The position numbers and the translations under genes are program-made. From NCBI GenBank assembly GCA_963723765.1, contig CAVRSD010000004.1, positions 186,001 through 250,000 of the forward strand: a stretch of 64,000 bases of DNA, given 5' to 3'. Source of the DNA: DATBAX01 sp963723765 (GTDB taxonomy: Bacteria > Acidobacteriota > Terriglobia > Terriglobales > Acidobacteriaceae). Below are positions 49,040 to 59,072 of this stretch, in pieces. Under the pieces are notes generated by a model, which did no database searches, was not told the origin of the DNA, and saw nothing but the letters and a program-made list of their open reading frames with translations. Position 1 is the first letter of the stretch, and every line of letters starts with the position of its first letter.

Positions 49040-49495
49040 ATGATCAAATCAAGGCAACCGGGCAAGAACGTCAGGAAAGGTACGGCCAAGACCAAGGCGT
49101 CTAAAAAGCCATCGCCCACGAAGACTGGCGCTCAATCTGCATTGAAATATATTGCCTGGAGTTCGGTCGAACTAGAAGAGCTAAAGCCATTGTTGCAACG
49201 CCAACTGATCGTGGGACAAAATATTATGGTCGCGCGCGTCCTGCTTCAGAAGGGCGCGATTGTTCCAGAACACAGCCACCACAATGAACAGATCACTTAT
49301 GTTTTGGAAGGCACCCTGAAGTTTTGGATTGACGGCCGGGAGATCGTAGTGAAGGCGGGCGAAGTGTTGACCATCCCTCCGCACATGCCCCACCAGGCTG
49401 AGGCGCTGGAGGATACGGTCGACCTCGACATCTTCAATCCGCCTCGCGCTGACTGGCTCAATAAGACCGATCAATATTTGCGCGGTGGAAAATAG
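49040..49495 (+). CDS. Cupin-domain protein
   Basis: 151 aa from ATG 49040; ATG 49001 would add 13 residues and neither has a strong ribosome binding site. The first ~45 residues are very basic (RQPGKNVRKGTAKTKASKKPSPTK), possibly nucleic-acid-binding or disordered. The cupin barrel holds VPEHSHHNEQITYVLEGTLKFWIDG, with metal-ligand His and Glu, and IPPHMPHQAEALEDTVDLDIF with the second motif. It could be a metal-dependent isomerase, dioxygenase or sugar-binding protein. No partner in the neighbourhood indicates which. Confidence 0.78.
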   Translation: MIKSRQPGKNVRKGTAKTKASKKPSPTKTGAQSALKYIAWSSVELEELKPLLQRQLIVGQNIMVARVLLQKGAIVPEHSHHNEQITYVLEGTLKFWIDGREIVVKAGEVLTIPPHMPHQAEALEDTVDLDIFNPPRADWLNKTDQYLRGGK

Positions 49496-49521
49496 CGGCG
49501 TCGTTTCTCACGAAAATCTAA

Positions 49522-50914
49522 ATGACAAATCAAGCAGCCCTCGAGTCCAAGTCTAAGCCGGGCACTTCGCAGTTACGTTGCATCGGGTGCGCTACCGTCG
49601 GAGGTACCCCTACAGCAAGTCTGCGTTGCTCGACCTGCGGAGATTTACTCGAAGTGATTTATCCCGCATGGAATAAGAATAAGGACGATGGCATTCGTGT
49701 CGCGGGCCTGGATGCCGCTGGGCTGAAATCTCTGTGGCTTAAACGCCGTACTTCTTTACTAGATGTCGACCAGAGTGGCGTCTGGCGTTTTCGGGAAGTC
49801 CTTCCCGCTTTAGCGGAAGGAATGGAACCTATCACTCTGCGCGAAGGCAACACGCCTCTTTATGCAATGCCTTCCTGCGCCGGAATCGCGGGAGTTGAGC
49901 ATTTATTTGCCAAGCACCAGGGCATGAATCCGACCGGATCGTTCAAAGATACCGGCATGACCGTCGCTGCTTCATTTCGCCCGCCAACACGGGTTCCGCT
50001 GGGTCGCCTGTGCCTCGACCGGCAATACTTCCGCCTCCATGGCCGCCTATGCATCGCGTGGCGGCATGCGAAGTCTCGTGCTCATTCCCGATGGGCAAAT
50101 TTCCTGGAGCAAGCTCGCGCAATCTTTGGACTACGGTGCTGTGACCTGCCAATTAAAAACTGATTTTGATGGCTGCGTGCGGGTGCTCAACGAAGTCGTG
50201 CAACGCATGCCAGTTTATCTTTTGAATTCAGTGAACCCGTATCGTTTGGAAGGGCAAAAAACTCTTGCCCTCGAATTGATGGAACAAGTTGACTGGTCTG
50301 TTCCTGACCATGTCATCGTCCCCGGCGGGAATCTGGCGAACTCTTCAGCCATCGGGAAAGCATTCCTCGAGATGAAAGAACTGGGATTGATTTCCACGTT
50401 GCCAAAAATTTCCATCATTCAGGCAGAAGGCGCGAACCCGCTGGTTCGCACCATTCGCGAAAACGGCGGTAAAACTCTGATTCCAGTCCAGGCCGAGACC
50501 TACGCAACCGCTATCCGCATTGGCAATCCGGCCTCCTGGAAAAAAGCTCTGCGTGTGCTGCAAGCTACGGGTGGGGCGGTCGAGCAAGTCAGCGAAGTAG
50601 AAATCGCGCTCGCCAAGGCGGAAATCGGGGCTGAGGGAATTGGCTGCGAGCCTGCCTCGGCGGTCACGCTAGCCGGACTCAAGAAGCTGGTTAAGCAAGG
50701 TTTCGTCAAATCGCACGAGACCGTCGTGTTAGTTTTGACCGGACATCTGCTTAAAGATCCCGATTTCACCTTGAAGTTCCATCGTGGTGATCTCTTCGCC
50801 GGCACGCCGTACGAAAAGGAATCTGCTGTGCTAGCATCCCAACAACGCGCGCCGCTGGTTCTGGATCCGACCGCCGATGCCGTGGTTCGAGTTTTAGAAA
50901 AGGCCGGGAATTAA
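49522..50914 (+). CDS. thrC: Threonine synthase, broken by one apparent +1 frameshift
   Basis: Two overlapping frames together encode about 463 aa. The first has a zinc-ribbon-like N-terminus (LRCIGC and CSTCGD), then EPITLREGNTPLY and KHQGMNPTGSFKDTGMTVAASF with the PLP Lys. From about base 49975 the homology continues in the next frame: ARQHGFRWVACASTGNTSASM, IPDGQISWSKLAQSLDYGA, VIVPGGNLANSSAIGKAF and so on to the end. Deleting one T of TTT at 49975-49977 restores a continuous protein. All later motifs are intact, so the break is either recent or a sequencing error. It converts O-phosphohomoserine to threonine. thrB follows 12 bases later. Confidence 0.85.
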
Positions 50915-50926
50915 CTTAATTAGCCT

Positions 50927-51885
50927 ATGACTAGCCGCTCGCATCGAAAGGTTCATCCGCCGAAACCTCTGGAACTCATCCTGCCCGCGACTTCCGCGAA
51001 CCTCGGCCCCGCATTCGATGCCGCCGCACTGGCCCTGGAACTTTTCCTCAAGGTCCACGCCAAGCCTGCTAAAGAATTCTCCATCTCGGCCAAGGGACGC
51101 AATGCCGACATCTGTCAGCAACTCGAAAATAATCTGATCTTGAATACTTACCGCGAAGTGCTGCAAGCCGAAGGTAAACCGGTTTCCTGCCACTTGCGCT
51201 TCGCATCGACAACCAGGCGCCAATCGGCAAGGGATGTGGTTCTTCCGCATCAGCCCGTCTGGCGGGAATCGCTCTGGCCGTTCATTTCGGCGGATTGAAC
51301 TGGACCGACAGTCGCATCGTGGGCGAAGCGTCACGGCGCGAGCATCATCCCGACAACGCCGCCGCCTGCTGGATGGGCGGACTCGCCGTGGCCCGCATGT
51401 CGAATGCCGGCGAAGCCCAAATTGCCCGCATCGCTCCCAAAGGCAAATGGCCTTTGCTCCTGGCCGTCCCCGAAGAAAGTCTGTCCACGGAGAAAGCCCG
51501 CAGCGTTCTTCCCCAGCAATACAGTCGCGCCGACGCCGTGACCAACATTCAGAATTCCATGTTATTGCTCGCCGCATTTGCTCAGGGACGCCAGGATTTG
51601 CTGGCCGCTTCTCTTGAAGATCGCATGCATCAGCCGTACCGGGCCTCGCTCTGTCCGCTATTGCCGGCTCTACAAAAGCTGGGTAATTCCTCGGGAATTT
51701 TAGGCGTAGCTTTAAGCGGCGCCGGTCCGTCAGTGCTGATTTTCCTGGAGGCCAACGCCAATGTGCGTCAGGTAAAGAACAAAATTGCTGCTCATTTGCG
51801 CACGCACCGGCTGCCGGCGGAATTGATTACGACTCGAATCAGCAATACCGGGGCCGGTCAGGCCAGCGGCTGGAAGAAAAGATAA
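50927..51885 (+). CDS. thrB: Homoserine kinase, broken by one apparent -1 frameshift
   Basis: Two frames together encode about 319 aa of a GHMP kinase. The first has LILPATSANLGPAFDAAALALELFLKVHAK. From about base 51203 homology switches frame: IDNQAPIGKGCGSSASARLAGIALAVHFGGLN carries the phosphate-binding GHMP motif, then HHPDNAAACWMGGLAV and GVALSGAGPSVLIF. Inserting one A in GCATC (as GCAATC) joins them. The remaining sequence is well conserved, so sequencing error is as likely as real loss. It phosphorylates homoserine, the substrate of thrC, with which it forms an operon. Confidence 0.83.
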
Positions 51886-51921
51886 AAGCCTTACTGCGGG
51901 GAGCCAGCAACCTCAGTCTAC

Positions 51922-52116
51922 TCAGCCGTGCCCACCACCGGGTTCCCCGGTTTCTCCCGAGACATGCAGCAGATGTTCTTCGAAAGTGATTTTAGGATTG
52001 CTCGCGAAGTGGGCCGGGTAGGAACTGACCGCCTTCACAAACTTTTGGATTTCTTCCTGCGCGTCACCCTCACTGATGAAGGCTGATTCCGCCGTACGTT
52101 TTTCCTGGAAGGTCAT
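51922..52116 (-). CDS. Small hydrophilic protein of unknown function
   Basis: 64 aa. Acidic and Glu/Lys-rich with a predicted helix (GDAQEEIQKFVKAVSSYPAHFASNP) and a Gly-rich C-terminus. The upstream sequence offers only GTGAG as a ribosome binding site. Coding character is plausible but there is no family match and the frame could be fortuitous. It is convergent with thrB. Confidence 0.45.
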   Translation of the reverse strand: MTFQEKRTAESAFISEGDAQEEIQKFVKAVSSYPAHFASNPKITFEEHLLHVSGETGEPGGGHG

Positions 52117-52271
52117 CTCACTGCTCGCTGAAGCGCACCCCTAACCGCAGGCGCGAAGATTCAATAAATAGATATATGAAACGAATTCCGGGGGGACGGA
52201 ATGCAGGGGCCACCAAACTACAGGCCATTTCCTCATAGGTAAATGGCACTCCCGTGTTACACCAAACGGAT

Positions 52272-52301
52272 AGAAAAAAAGACCGGTTGAGAGCCGGTCT
52301 T
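52272..52301 (-). terminator. Rho-independent terminator of the DinB-like gene
   Basis: AAGACCGG (52279-52286) and CCGGTCTT (52294-52301) flank a seven-base loop. On the minus strand the stem runs into a T run (TTTTTTT), 33 bases after the DinB-like stop. On the plus strand there is also a weaker T run (ATTTTTC). Confidence 0.85.
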
Positions 52302-52333
52302 GTATTTTTCATAGTCTGAAACCATCCGGATTT

Positions 52334-52900
52334 CTACCGGCTGGCTGGTGGAACCACACCATTCATACGCAAATATTCCACCATCTGCCCGTAGTGATCG
52401 TAGGGATGGGAGATTGCAATGATAGCGAGCCCCAGCCGCGATGTCGTGCCCTCGCCAAATGGACTTTTCATCGGCGCCACTTCATTTTTCTCGTTGACCG
52501 AACTCACCGCCTTATGCAGATAAGCGAACGAATCCTTCAAATACTTCATGATGTCCGCTTTGGACGTCAGCGATGCGGGACCGTTTTCCTCGCCAACATC
52601 CGCCGGCGGTTTTTCTTCCAGTATCGCGGCCCCCAGTATGTAGTTCACCGCGGCCACGTGTTTCACCTGCTGCGCGAAGCTGCGGACGCCTTTAAACTCG
52701 CCGCTGCTGGGAGCAAACGAATACTTGTCCTCCGGCATGGCTTCGGCCGCCGGGACGAACTCGCCTTCCACGCTGCCGATGGAGTGATCCAGCACGCTGC
52801 TCACCGTGCGAGGCTCCGCCGTTTTGGCGGCCTGCGCTGACGCAACCCCGCAACCAGCCAGCAAAAACAAAGATGCCAACAGCCATTTCATGTTCTTCAT
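52334..52900 (-). CDS. Secreted DinB-family protein
   Basis: 188 aa from ATG 52900 with AAGGAG upstream; the open frame before it is not needed. Residues 1-23 are a signal peptide (KWLLASLFLLAGCGVASAQA) with a possible lipobox Cys. The four-helix DinB fold shows VLDHSIG, FAQQVKHVAAVNYIL and AISHPYDHYGQMVEYLRMNG, giving the three metal-ligand His positions. DinB-like proteins bind a divalent metal; secreted ones have no proven function, though some are thiol S-transferase relatives. A strong terminator follows. Confidence 0.82.
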   Translation of the reverse strand: MKNMKWLLASLFLLAGCGVASAQAAKTAEPRTVSSVLDHSIGSVEGEFVPAAEAMPEDKYSFAPSSGEFKGVRSFAQQVKHVAAVNYILGAAILEEKPPADVGEENGPASLTSKADIMKYLKDSFAYLHKAVSSVNEKNEVAPMKSPFGEGTTSRLGLAIIAISHPYDHYGQMVEYLRMNGVVPPASR

Positions 52901-52991
52901 GTGATTCTCCTTTGTGATATCAACCCCATCTCTTACCGCCGCACTAATTCTAAAAACAACCAAGGTCAGACGCTTCATCCGTCCCTTCGCC

Positions 52992-54263
52992 CTAATCCCG
53001 AACTATCGCCTGCGTTAATTGCACGTCATGGACGGTAAGCCGCCAGCGCCGCACCGCTAATAATCCAGCCACCAGTGCGATGGAAGAATAAAGCAGCGTC
53101 GCCGGCACGCCGACTTTAGTCGCCAGCGCCCCCCATGCAGCGCTACCCAATGCCATTCCTCCTTGCAGCACGAACAGATACAGCGAAAGCGTGCGCGCGC
53201 GCAGCCACGACGGCGACATGGTTTGTGCCGCCACATTCAGGCACGCCAGAATTCCAATCCACGCCGTGCCGCTCACGAAGAGTACCAAAATCAGCCAGCC
53301 AAAGTGTTGTACCTGTCCGGCGGCGAAAGTCATGGCGGCAAACGCGACGATGCAGGACGCCACCACTCCATCCACCGACAATTTTCGACGCAATCGCGGC
53401 AACGCTGCCGCACCCGCCAGGGCCCCAAGTCCGAATGAGGTAAGCAGCAAACCATAGCCGGTGGCGCCATGTGGTCGCGCCACAATCGGCAACAGCGCAA
53501 GCAGGGAACTCGCCGCCAGGCTGAAGGCTCCCGTGCGTATCAGAACGCAGCGCACCAACGGCTCGCTCAGGCCATAGCGAATCCCAGTGCGGATGGCGTC
53601 CCTTACCCTGCCCGTCTCCACGCGTTCCAGGCTTACCCGCTTCCAGCTATACAAAACAAAAATCACTCCAAAAAACGAAGCCGCATTCAGCAGAAAAGCC
53701 ACGCCCGATCCGGCTGCGGCAATCACCATTCCTCCGAGCGCCGGCCCCATCGCACGGGCCACGTTGAAGCCCACGGAATTCAGCGCTACCGCGGGCGCAT
53801 GCAGCCCACTCGAAACCACCTCTGGAGTAATCGCCTGCCACGCGGGATCGTTCATCACCGAACCCAAACCCAAAATAAACGTGAGCGTGATCAATACCCC
53901 GGGCGTCACATGATGAGTCAAGCTGAGCACCCCGAGCACCGTCGCCGCGACCACCATCCATGCCTGTGTGATCAAAAGCAAACGACGGCGGTCCACCATG
54001 TCTGCCAGCGCACCCGCCGGTAGGATGACCAGAAATACCGGCAGCATGGTCGCTGCCTGCACCAGGCTCACTTTGAACGGTGATGTGGTGAGCTGTGTCA
54101 TCATCCAGCCCGCGCCCACGTTTTGCATCCACGTGCCGGTGTACGAAATCACGGCCGCGACCCATAGTGACCGGAAAAGCGGCTCACGCAATGGCGCCCA
54201 CGCGGAAACGCCGTGCTGCGAAGTCAAATTTCCTGGTAGCGGACTATGAGAGGACTCAGCCAT
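52992..54263 (-). CDS. MFS transporter (EntS/MFS_3 type)
   Basis: 423 aa with about 12 membrane segments. RSLWVAAVISYTGTWMQNVGAGWMMTQLTTSPFKVSLVQAATMLPVFLVILPAGALADMVDRRRLLL carries the helix 1-3 signature including the loop 2-3 motif GALADMVDRR. This branch contains drug and siderophore exporters such as EntS. No siderophore genes are nearby, so a general efflux role is more likely. It follows the APC permease by 12 bases and is probably in the same transcript. Confidence 0.85.
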   Translation of the reverse strand: MAESSHSPLPGNLTSQHGVSAWAPLREPLFRSLWVAAVISYTGTWMQNVGAGWMMTQLTTSPFKVSLVQAATMLPVFLVILPAGALADMVDRRRLLLITQAWMVVAATVLGVLSLTHHVTPGVLITLTFILGLGSVMNDPAWQAITPEVVSSGLHAPAVALNSVGFNVARAMGPALGGMVIAAAGSGVAFLLNAASFFGVIFVLYSWKRVSLERVETGRVRDAIRTGIRYGLSEPLVRCVLIRTGAFSLAASSLLALLPIVARPHGATGYGLLLTSFGLGALAGAAALPRLRRKLSVDGVVASCIVAFAAMTFAAGQVQHFGWLILVLFVSGTAWIGILACLNVAAQTMSPSWLRARTLSLYLFVLQGGMALGSAAWGALATKVGVPATLLYSSIALVAGLLAVRRWRLTVHDVQLTQAIVRD

Positions 54264-54275
54264 TGCTAATCGCTT

Positions 54276-55775
54276 TTAAACCTCAGAGATCGGTGCAGCG
54301 ATAACATTTCCGAACGGCCATTGTTTCATCCGCCACGCCCGCACTGCGTAGATCACAAGCCCAGTGATCAGGATCGCCAGTGCATAGCGGACCTGCACCA
54401 TAGAATTCGTTCGTGAGATGACCACAAAAACGAATCCCACCGATGCCGCCAATGCCGGCACCGGATACAGCCACATGTGAAACGGCCTTGGTAAATCGGG
54501 ACGCCGTATGCGCAGCACGATCACTCCAATGGCCTGCATCAGGAATTGCAGTGTGATACGGATCACCACCAACGCAGCGATCACATCGGCCAAGGAGAAA
54601 AAACAAAACAACGCTGCAGCCCCAGCGAGAGCCAGCAGGGAAATGTAAGGGAACCGGTGTCCGGGATGCACCCGCGCGAATGCCCGAAAATAATTTCCGT
54701 CCAAGGCGGCGGCATAAGGAACGCGGGAATAGCCCAGCATCAGCGCAAATATCGAAGCAAACGCCGTCCACATCACCAGCCCGGTCACCAATTTTGCCGC
54801 CCATGGCCCATAAATTCTCTGCATGAAAATCGAAACCACATATAAGCCGTTGTTCTGCTGGCCGGTGTGCATCATCTCCTGCCAGGGAACCACGCTCAGA
54901 ATGCAAATGTTCATGACAATATATAGACAGGCCACAATCAAAATTGAAAGCAACAAAGCCCGCGGAATCGTTTTGCCGGGGTCTTTCACCTCATCGCCCA
55001 GAAAACTGACGTTGTAATATCCCCAATAATCATAGGTGGCGATCAACATCGCGGATCCCAGCCCGAGAAAAAATCCGTGTGACAACTGGAACGCTCCCGG
55101 CGGAAAACTGAATGCGCGTGCGGCGTTGAAATGGGTGAGGCCGGCAAAAATGATCCAGCCAATGGTTCCCATCACACCCAGCCATAGCAGCTTCGACATC
55201 CATCCAATGCTGGTGATCTTGCGGTACAGCAGCACGGTCGCCAGCGCCACCATGCCCATCGCCACAAATGTTGCCCCTGAAATCAGCCAGCGCACTTGCA
55301 AAGGCCCCAACAATGGGATTTGCATACTCCAGTTCAGCGCGGCATATTCATGCTCCAGCCCCGGCCAAAAGTAAGATGCATAACCCGCCAGCCCGATAGA
55401 TCCCGAGGCAATTGACAACGGCGCGCTGAACGACAGCTGCCAGATAAAAAGAAATGAAATCAGCCGGCCCAGTTTGTTCGGGCCATAGATCTCTTTCAAA
55501 TAGCGGTACGATCCCCCCGAACCCGGCATGGCCGCGCCCAGTTCCGCCCACACCAGACCGTCACAGACCGCGAACAAAGCGCCCACAATCCATCCCAGCA
55601 TCGCCTGTGGGCCGCCCATGGCGCTCACAATCAGTGGGATGGTAATAAATGGCCCCACCCCGATCATGTCAATCATGTTCAGAGCGGTCGCGCCACCCAA
55701 TCCCACCCCGCGAATCAAGGACGGTGGTAACAGCGCGCTGGTGGTGATTGGTCGTGGTCCGCTGGTAAATCCCAT
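54276..55775 (-). CDS. APC-family amino acid permease
   Basis: 499 aa with about 12 hydrophobic helices. GLGGATALNMIDMIGVGPFITIPLIVSAMGG in helix 1 is the substrate-binding unwound segment of the amino acid-polyamine-organocation family, and WAELGAAMPGSGGSYRYLKEIYGP in helix 3 is the conserved loop. Later SALIVLRIRRPDLPRPFHMWLYPVPAL-like text marks the C-terminal region. It would take up or exchange amino acids. Specificity unknown. It is the first gene of a two-gene unit with the MFS transporter. Confidence 0.87.
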   Translation of the reverse strand: MGFTSGPRPITTSALLPPSLIRGVGLGGATALNMIDMIGVGPFITIPLIVSAMGGPQAMLGWIVGALFAVCDGLVWAELGAAMPGSGGSYRYLKEIYGPNKLGRLISFLFIWQLSFSAPLSIASGSIGLAGYASYFWPGLEHEYAALNWSMQIPLLGPLQVRWLISGATFVAMGMVALATVLLYRKITSIGWMSKLLWLGVMGTIGWIIFAGLTHFNAARAFSFPPGAFQLSHGFFLGLGSAMLIATYDYWGYYNVSFLGDEVKDPGKTIPRALLLSILIVACLYIVMNICILSVVPWQEMMHTGQQNNGLYVVSIFMQRIYGPWAAKLVTGLVMWTAFASIFALMLGYSRVPYAAALDGNYFRAFARVHPGHRFPYISLLALAGAAALFCFFSLADVIAALVVIRITLQFLMQAIGVIVLRIRRPDLPRPFHMWLYPVPALAASVGFVFVVISRTNSMVQVRYALAILITGLVIYAVRAWRMKQWPFGNVIAAPISEV

Positions 55776-55823
55776 AGTCTGAAGAACAGCGTGATCTTAA
55801 TTAACGATTGCAAGCTGGGTCTA

Positions 55824-55884
55824 GGCCAACGGCCAACAGCTAACGGCTAAAAGCCAACGACCAACGACGCACGACCAACGACTG
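55824..55884. repeat. Degenerate CCAACG-type direct repeats
   Basis: Five or six imperfect 6-8 base units (GGCCAAC, GGCCAACAG, GCTAACGG, GCCAACGA, CCAACGAC, GACCAACGAC) are packed into about 60 bases between the PIG-L and APC genes. Low-complexity intergenic sequence; it could form short stems with itself but has no clear palindrome. Confidence 0.6.
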
Positions 55885-55886
55885 CT

Positions 55887-58565
55887 CTAGTGTCCTGCAC
55901 TCAACAAATTCACATACAACCGGATCGCTCCCGGAACTCCCGCCGGCAATTGGCGAAAGAACGCATATCCGGTGTAGATGTATGTTCCTTTGCCATATTG
56001 TGCCCGCAGCATGCCGCCTTTTTGCGGTGCTTCCCCAGGATCGTGGGATGCGAGCAGCGGCGTGAAGTGGCTGTCCCAGGAGTCCATGAAATACAACCCG
56101 CGCTCCTGCACCCATCCATCAAAATCTTTTTGCGTAATCTGATTGGGAGAATGAAAAATGCTGTCATCCGGAGCAAGAATGTCCACTGGCGCTTCTTCCA
56201 CGGAAACTCGCGTGCGGGTCAGTTGCGCCGGATACGGCGTAAAGTGACCACTATTAAAATCTCCCGTAGCGGCGTTGTACTGCACCACCAGCGTGCCGCC
56301 GTTGGAAACATAATCCAGCAATTTCTTATTGTTGGCGGCGACATCTTTCTGCGTATCGTAAGCGCGAATCCCCAGGACGATCGTTCCGTATTCGCTTAAG
56401 TCTTCGCTGGCAAGCTTCTCCGCCGGGAGTGTGGTCACATCCATTCCAATCTGCTGCAATACCGTTGGAATGCTGTCACCCGCGCCCATGACATAAGCGA
56501 CCTTCAAATCCTTGGGCACTTTCACATCCACAATGCTGATGCGCTGTGTCGCAGGTTGATAGTAGTAAGCCGAGCCCAGATCTTCTCGTGTGACCAGGCT
56601 GTAGCCTTCCGTATATTTCTTTCCTCCAGACTCCAGCACCGCCCGGATTTTCGCTCTGCCTCTCTTTAAACTTTCTGGAACTACTTTGAACTCGATGCTC
56701 TGCGTTTCTTCTCGCTTGTGAAATTCGATATTCTTATTGGAAGGCTCGACACGCCAGCCCTCGGGCACTGCCAGACGAAGATTTCCTTGGCTCGTGCCGT
56801 CAAGATTGGTCATGACCTCCACCCTGACGGTCGTGACCGAACCGCTGCGCACTGGAATGATTTGCTCGCCCGGTTCCAGCATGACCGAAAATGCCGGTCC
56901 GACTGCAAGCGGGCGTTCTCCATTTCCTGCCTGGTCCACCATGCCGACAGCCCGTACCGTGCCCTCCTTCCCGTTTACTGCGTAAACGGCATGGGCCCGC
57001 AGCGGAGGAGGTGGGAAAGGCAGCGTCACATAGCGCGGATCGTCCACGATATAGATGCTGTCGGTCTCCGGGTTATTCCGGTGCCAGTACGGCCGCGTGA
57101 GTTCCGCAGTTGCAGGGAGAGTCACTTGAAATGTGATTTTCGACAGTGTCCCCGGAGCACTTGCCATCGTGTCCACTACCTTGGATCTCCAGCCCGGAGG
57201 CAGGTCCAGTTCGATCTCCTTCACGTCGCTGGCCACATAACTTGTATAGGTGGCGCTCACCTTGAGCGTCTGCCCCGGAACGCCAACAAAATCTGGATCA
57301 CCAGAGGGAGTCTCGACCGTGACCAGCAATCTTGCATCGATGGCCATCGATGCGGCTTCCTCGAATTGCCGTTGCTTCGTCGTCAGCTCAACCAGCAATT
57401 CCTTCTTAGTAGTTTCAGAAAGTACGGAGAAGGTCGTGAGCCGGACCAGTTCTTTCACATGTTCCAGTCCGGACAGCAAACCCTCGGCGGAGTAGCCGGG
57501 TTCACCATCAGCCGTTGCTTTCTCAATTTCTTTTTGCATCGCCAGCAGTTTCGGATGCAGCCACGGCGCCTTTTTTTCTTCCGCTCCTAATCGAGTCGCC
57601 AGCCCCGGCAGGCTGGTATCGACGCCATCAAAGAAATCTTTTTCATGCCCGGCCTTGTCGGTCGTTGGAGGCAGCACGGAATCTTCCAGCTTATAAAATG
57701 CAAATCGATCGCCAGGATCGACAGACCATCCCCCTGCGCCTTGCGAGAGTTGGTGCTTCAAACCTTCCATGGCGAATTGCGCATAGGACATGCCCAGCAC
57801 CGGGTCATGTGTGCCGGTGTTCAAACGGACCGTATACTTTTCATCCGCGCACGTCGTCGCTCCAAAGCCGCAGACGTTGCCGATGTAAAACTTCTTGGCC
57901 TGCCAGGGTTGCAATCCTTCTTTAATTTGTTCTGGAAACTTTTTCGGGTCCGCCGCTGCTCGGAAGGCCTCGCGCGAAAGGATCGCTGATACCTGATGGT
58001 GTCCGTGGCCATCGCGTTCCGTGCCTGAAAAGCGCGCCACGATCACATCCGGTCGAAAGGTGCGGATCACGCGCACAATGTCGGCCAGCGCGATGTCATG
58101 CCCCCCCCATTTCTGAAAGGTTTCTTCGGCAGTCTTCGAATAGCCAAAATCCGCGACGCGTGAAAAGCGTTGATCGACTCCGTAGTAGCGGTCAGCCGCC
58201 AGCACTTCGAGCGTGCGCAACACTCCCAACACATCAAACAGATTGCTCCCAACTTTGTTCTGTCCACCTTCGCCGCGATTCAAAGTGAGCAGGGTGACGC
58301 TCACGCCTTTGCCGCGCGACTCATACGTCAGCATGCCTCCATCTTCGTCGTCGGGGTGGGCGTCGATCTGGAGCAAGCGTGCCGTGGTTTGCAGCCGCCG
58401 CAAAGTCTGCTTCAGCCCTGCCGCGCCGGTGTCCTGAGGCAAAGGGCCGATCGGGCTGACTTTGCTCGCGCTTTCCTGCGCCAAAACGCCAACCGGCAAT
58501 AGGATCAGGAGTGCCGCAACCAAAGCGAAAGGATGAAGTTTGCACCAACACCTTGCAGTTCTCAT
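55887..58565 (-). CDS. Secreted PIG-L-family deacetylase with large C-terminal extension
   Basis: 892 aa from ATG 58565; an ATG at 58601 would precede the signal peptide by 12 residues. Residues ~10-30 are the signal peptide (HPFALVAALLILLPVGVLAQ). The catalytic domain has AHPDDE at residues 69-74 (H70, D72, D73) and HGHHQVSAIL with the further His ligands, the zinc site of LmbE/PIG-L deacetylases. The C-terminal ~500 residues are beta-rich, and near the end VVQYNAATGDFNSGHFTPYPA and the DSIFHSPNQI region look like a ThuA/glutamine-amidotransferase-like module. It would remove N-acetyl groups from an extracellular glycan or glycolipid. Confidence 0.85.
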   Translation of the reverse strand: MRTARCWCKLHPFALVAALLILLPVGVLAQESASKVSPIGPLPQDTGAAGLKQTLRRLQTTARLLQIDAHPDDEDGGMLTYESRGKGVSVTLLTLNRGEGGQNKVGSNLFDVLGVLRTLEVLAADRYYGVDQRFSRVADFGYSKTAEETFQKWGGHDIALADIVRVIRTFRPDVIVARFSGTERDGHGHHQVSAILSREAFRAAADPKKFPEQIKEGLQPWQAKKFYIGNVCGFGATTCADEKYTVRLNTGTHDPVLGMSYAQFAMEGLKHQLSQGAGGWSVDPGDRFAFYKLEDSVLPPTTDKAGHEKDFFDGVDTSLPGLATRLGAEEKKAPWLHPKLLAMQKEIEKATADGEPGYSAEGLLSGLEHVKELVRLTTFSVLSETTKKELLVELTTKQRQFEEAASMAIDARLLVTVETPSGDPDFVGVPGQTLKVSATYTSYVASDVKEIELDLPPGWRSKVVDTMASAPGTLSKITFQVTLPATAELTRPYWHRNNPETDSIYIVDDPRYVTLPFPPPPLRAHAVYAVNGKEGTVRAVGMVDQAGNGERPLAVGPAFSVMLEPGEQIIPVRSGSVTTVRVEVMTNLDGTSQGNLRLAVPEGWRVEPSNKNIEFHKREETQSIEFKVVPESLKRGRAKIRAVLESGGKKYTEGYSLVTREDLGSAYYYQPATQRISIVDVKVPKDLKVAYVMGAGDSIPTVLQQIGMDVTTLPAEKLASEDLSEYGTIVLGIRAYDTQKDVAANNKKLLDYVSNGGTLVVQYNAATGDFNSGHFTPYPAQLTRTRVSVEEAPVDILAPDDSIFHSPNQITQKDFDGWVQERGLYFMDSWDSHFTPLLASHDPGEAPQKGGMLRAQYGKGTYIYTGYAFFRQLPAGVPGAIRLYVNLLSAGH

Positions 58566-59072
58566 GGGTATGGGATTGTGCTTTTCGTGGATGGGAAACA
58601 AATTTTTCCTGTGGACTGGTCCCTAAAATTATTGAACTCTTTCCTGTTAGACGATCCAGCCGTCAGAATGTATGGCCACGATAAATCACGCAGGAAGGTG
58701 CAGTCATGGTAGGCCCGTCGCTATCCAAGGTCAATCTCAGCACCAGCCGGTTGTAGAGCTTTTTGATGAAAATTATCTAGACCGCTGAATCTGAGAGCGA
58801 CATCTTCAAATGTCTTCGCGATGGAATCAGTATTGCCAAAGAAATTGCACTGCTTTCCTGGTGATGGGTGTAATCAAAAAATAGAATTCGAATCCATTGC
58901 CATTCGCGTGAGAACGGGCTAGGATCAAGGCCTTTGGCCGAATAAGCTGGAGTCGTCGCCAAGTTCGACTCCATCCCTCAACTCTCACTACCGCGAACGT
59001 CCTTGACGGCCAATCCGTCGTAAATTGGCTGTCAGTCGGTGCGGATCGCGCAAATTTCCCCGGGAGACGGTG
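58566..59072. other. Divergent intergenic region, no gene seen
   Basis: About 500 bases between the PIG-L and S53 genes. Several short frames exist on both strands but none has a ribosome binding site or a recognisable sequence. A small inverted repeat, GACGG/CCGTC around CCAAT (59005-59019), lies about 55 bases before the S53 start and could be an operator. Confidence 0.5.

Noticed and set aside
52118..52312. A 64-codon minus-strand frame between the DinB-like gene and the small protein
   Set aside because: It begins inside the terminator hairpin of the DinB-like gene and has no ribosome binding site.
58870..58900. ATTCGAATCC as a tRNA T-arm
   Set aside because: No acceptor or anticodon stem can be formed around it.
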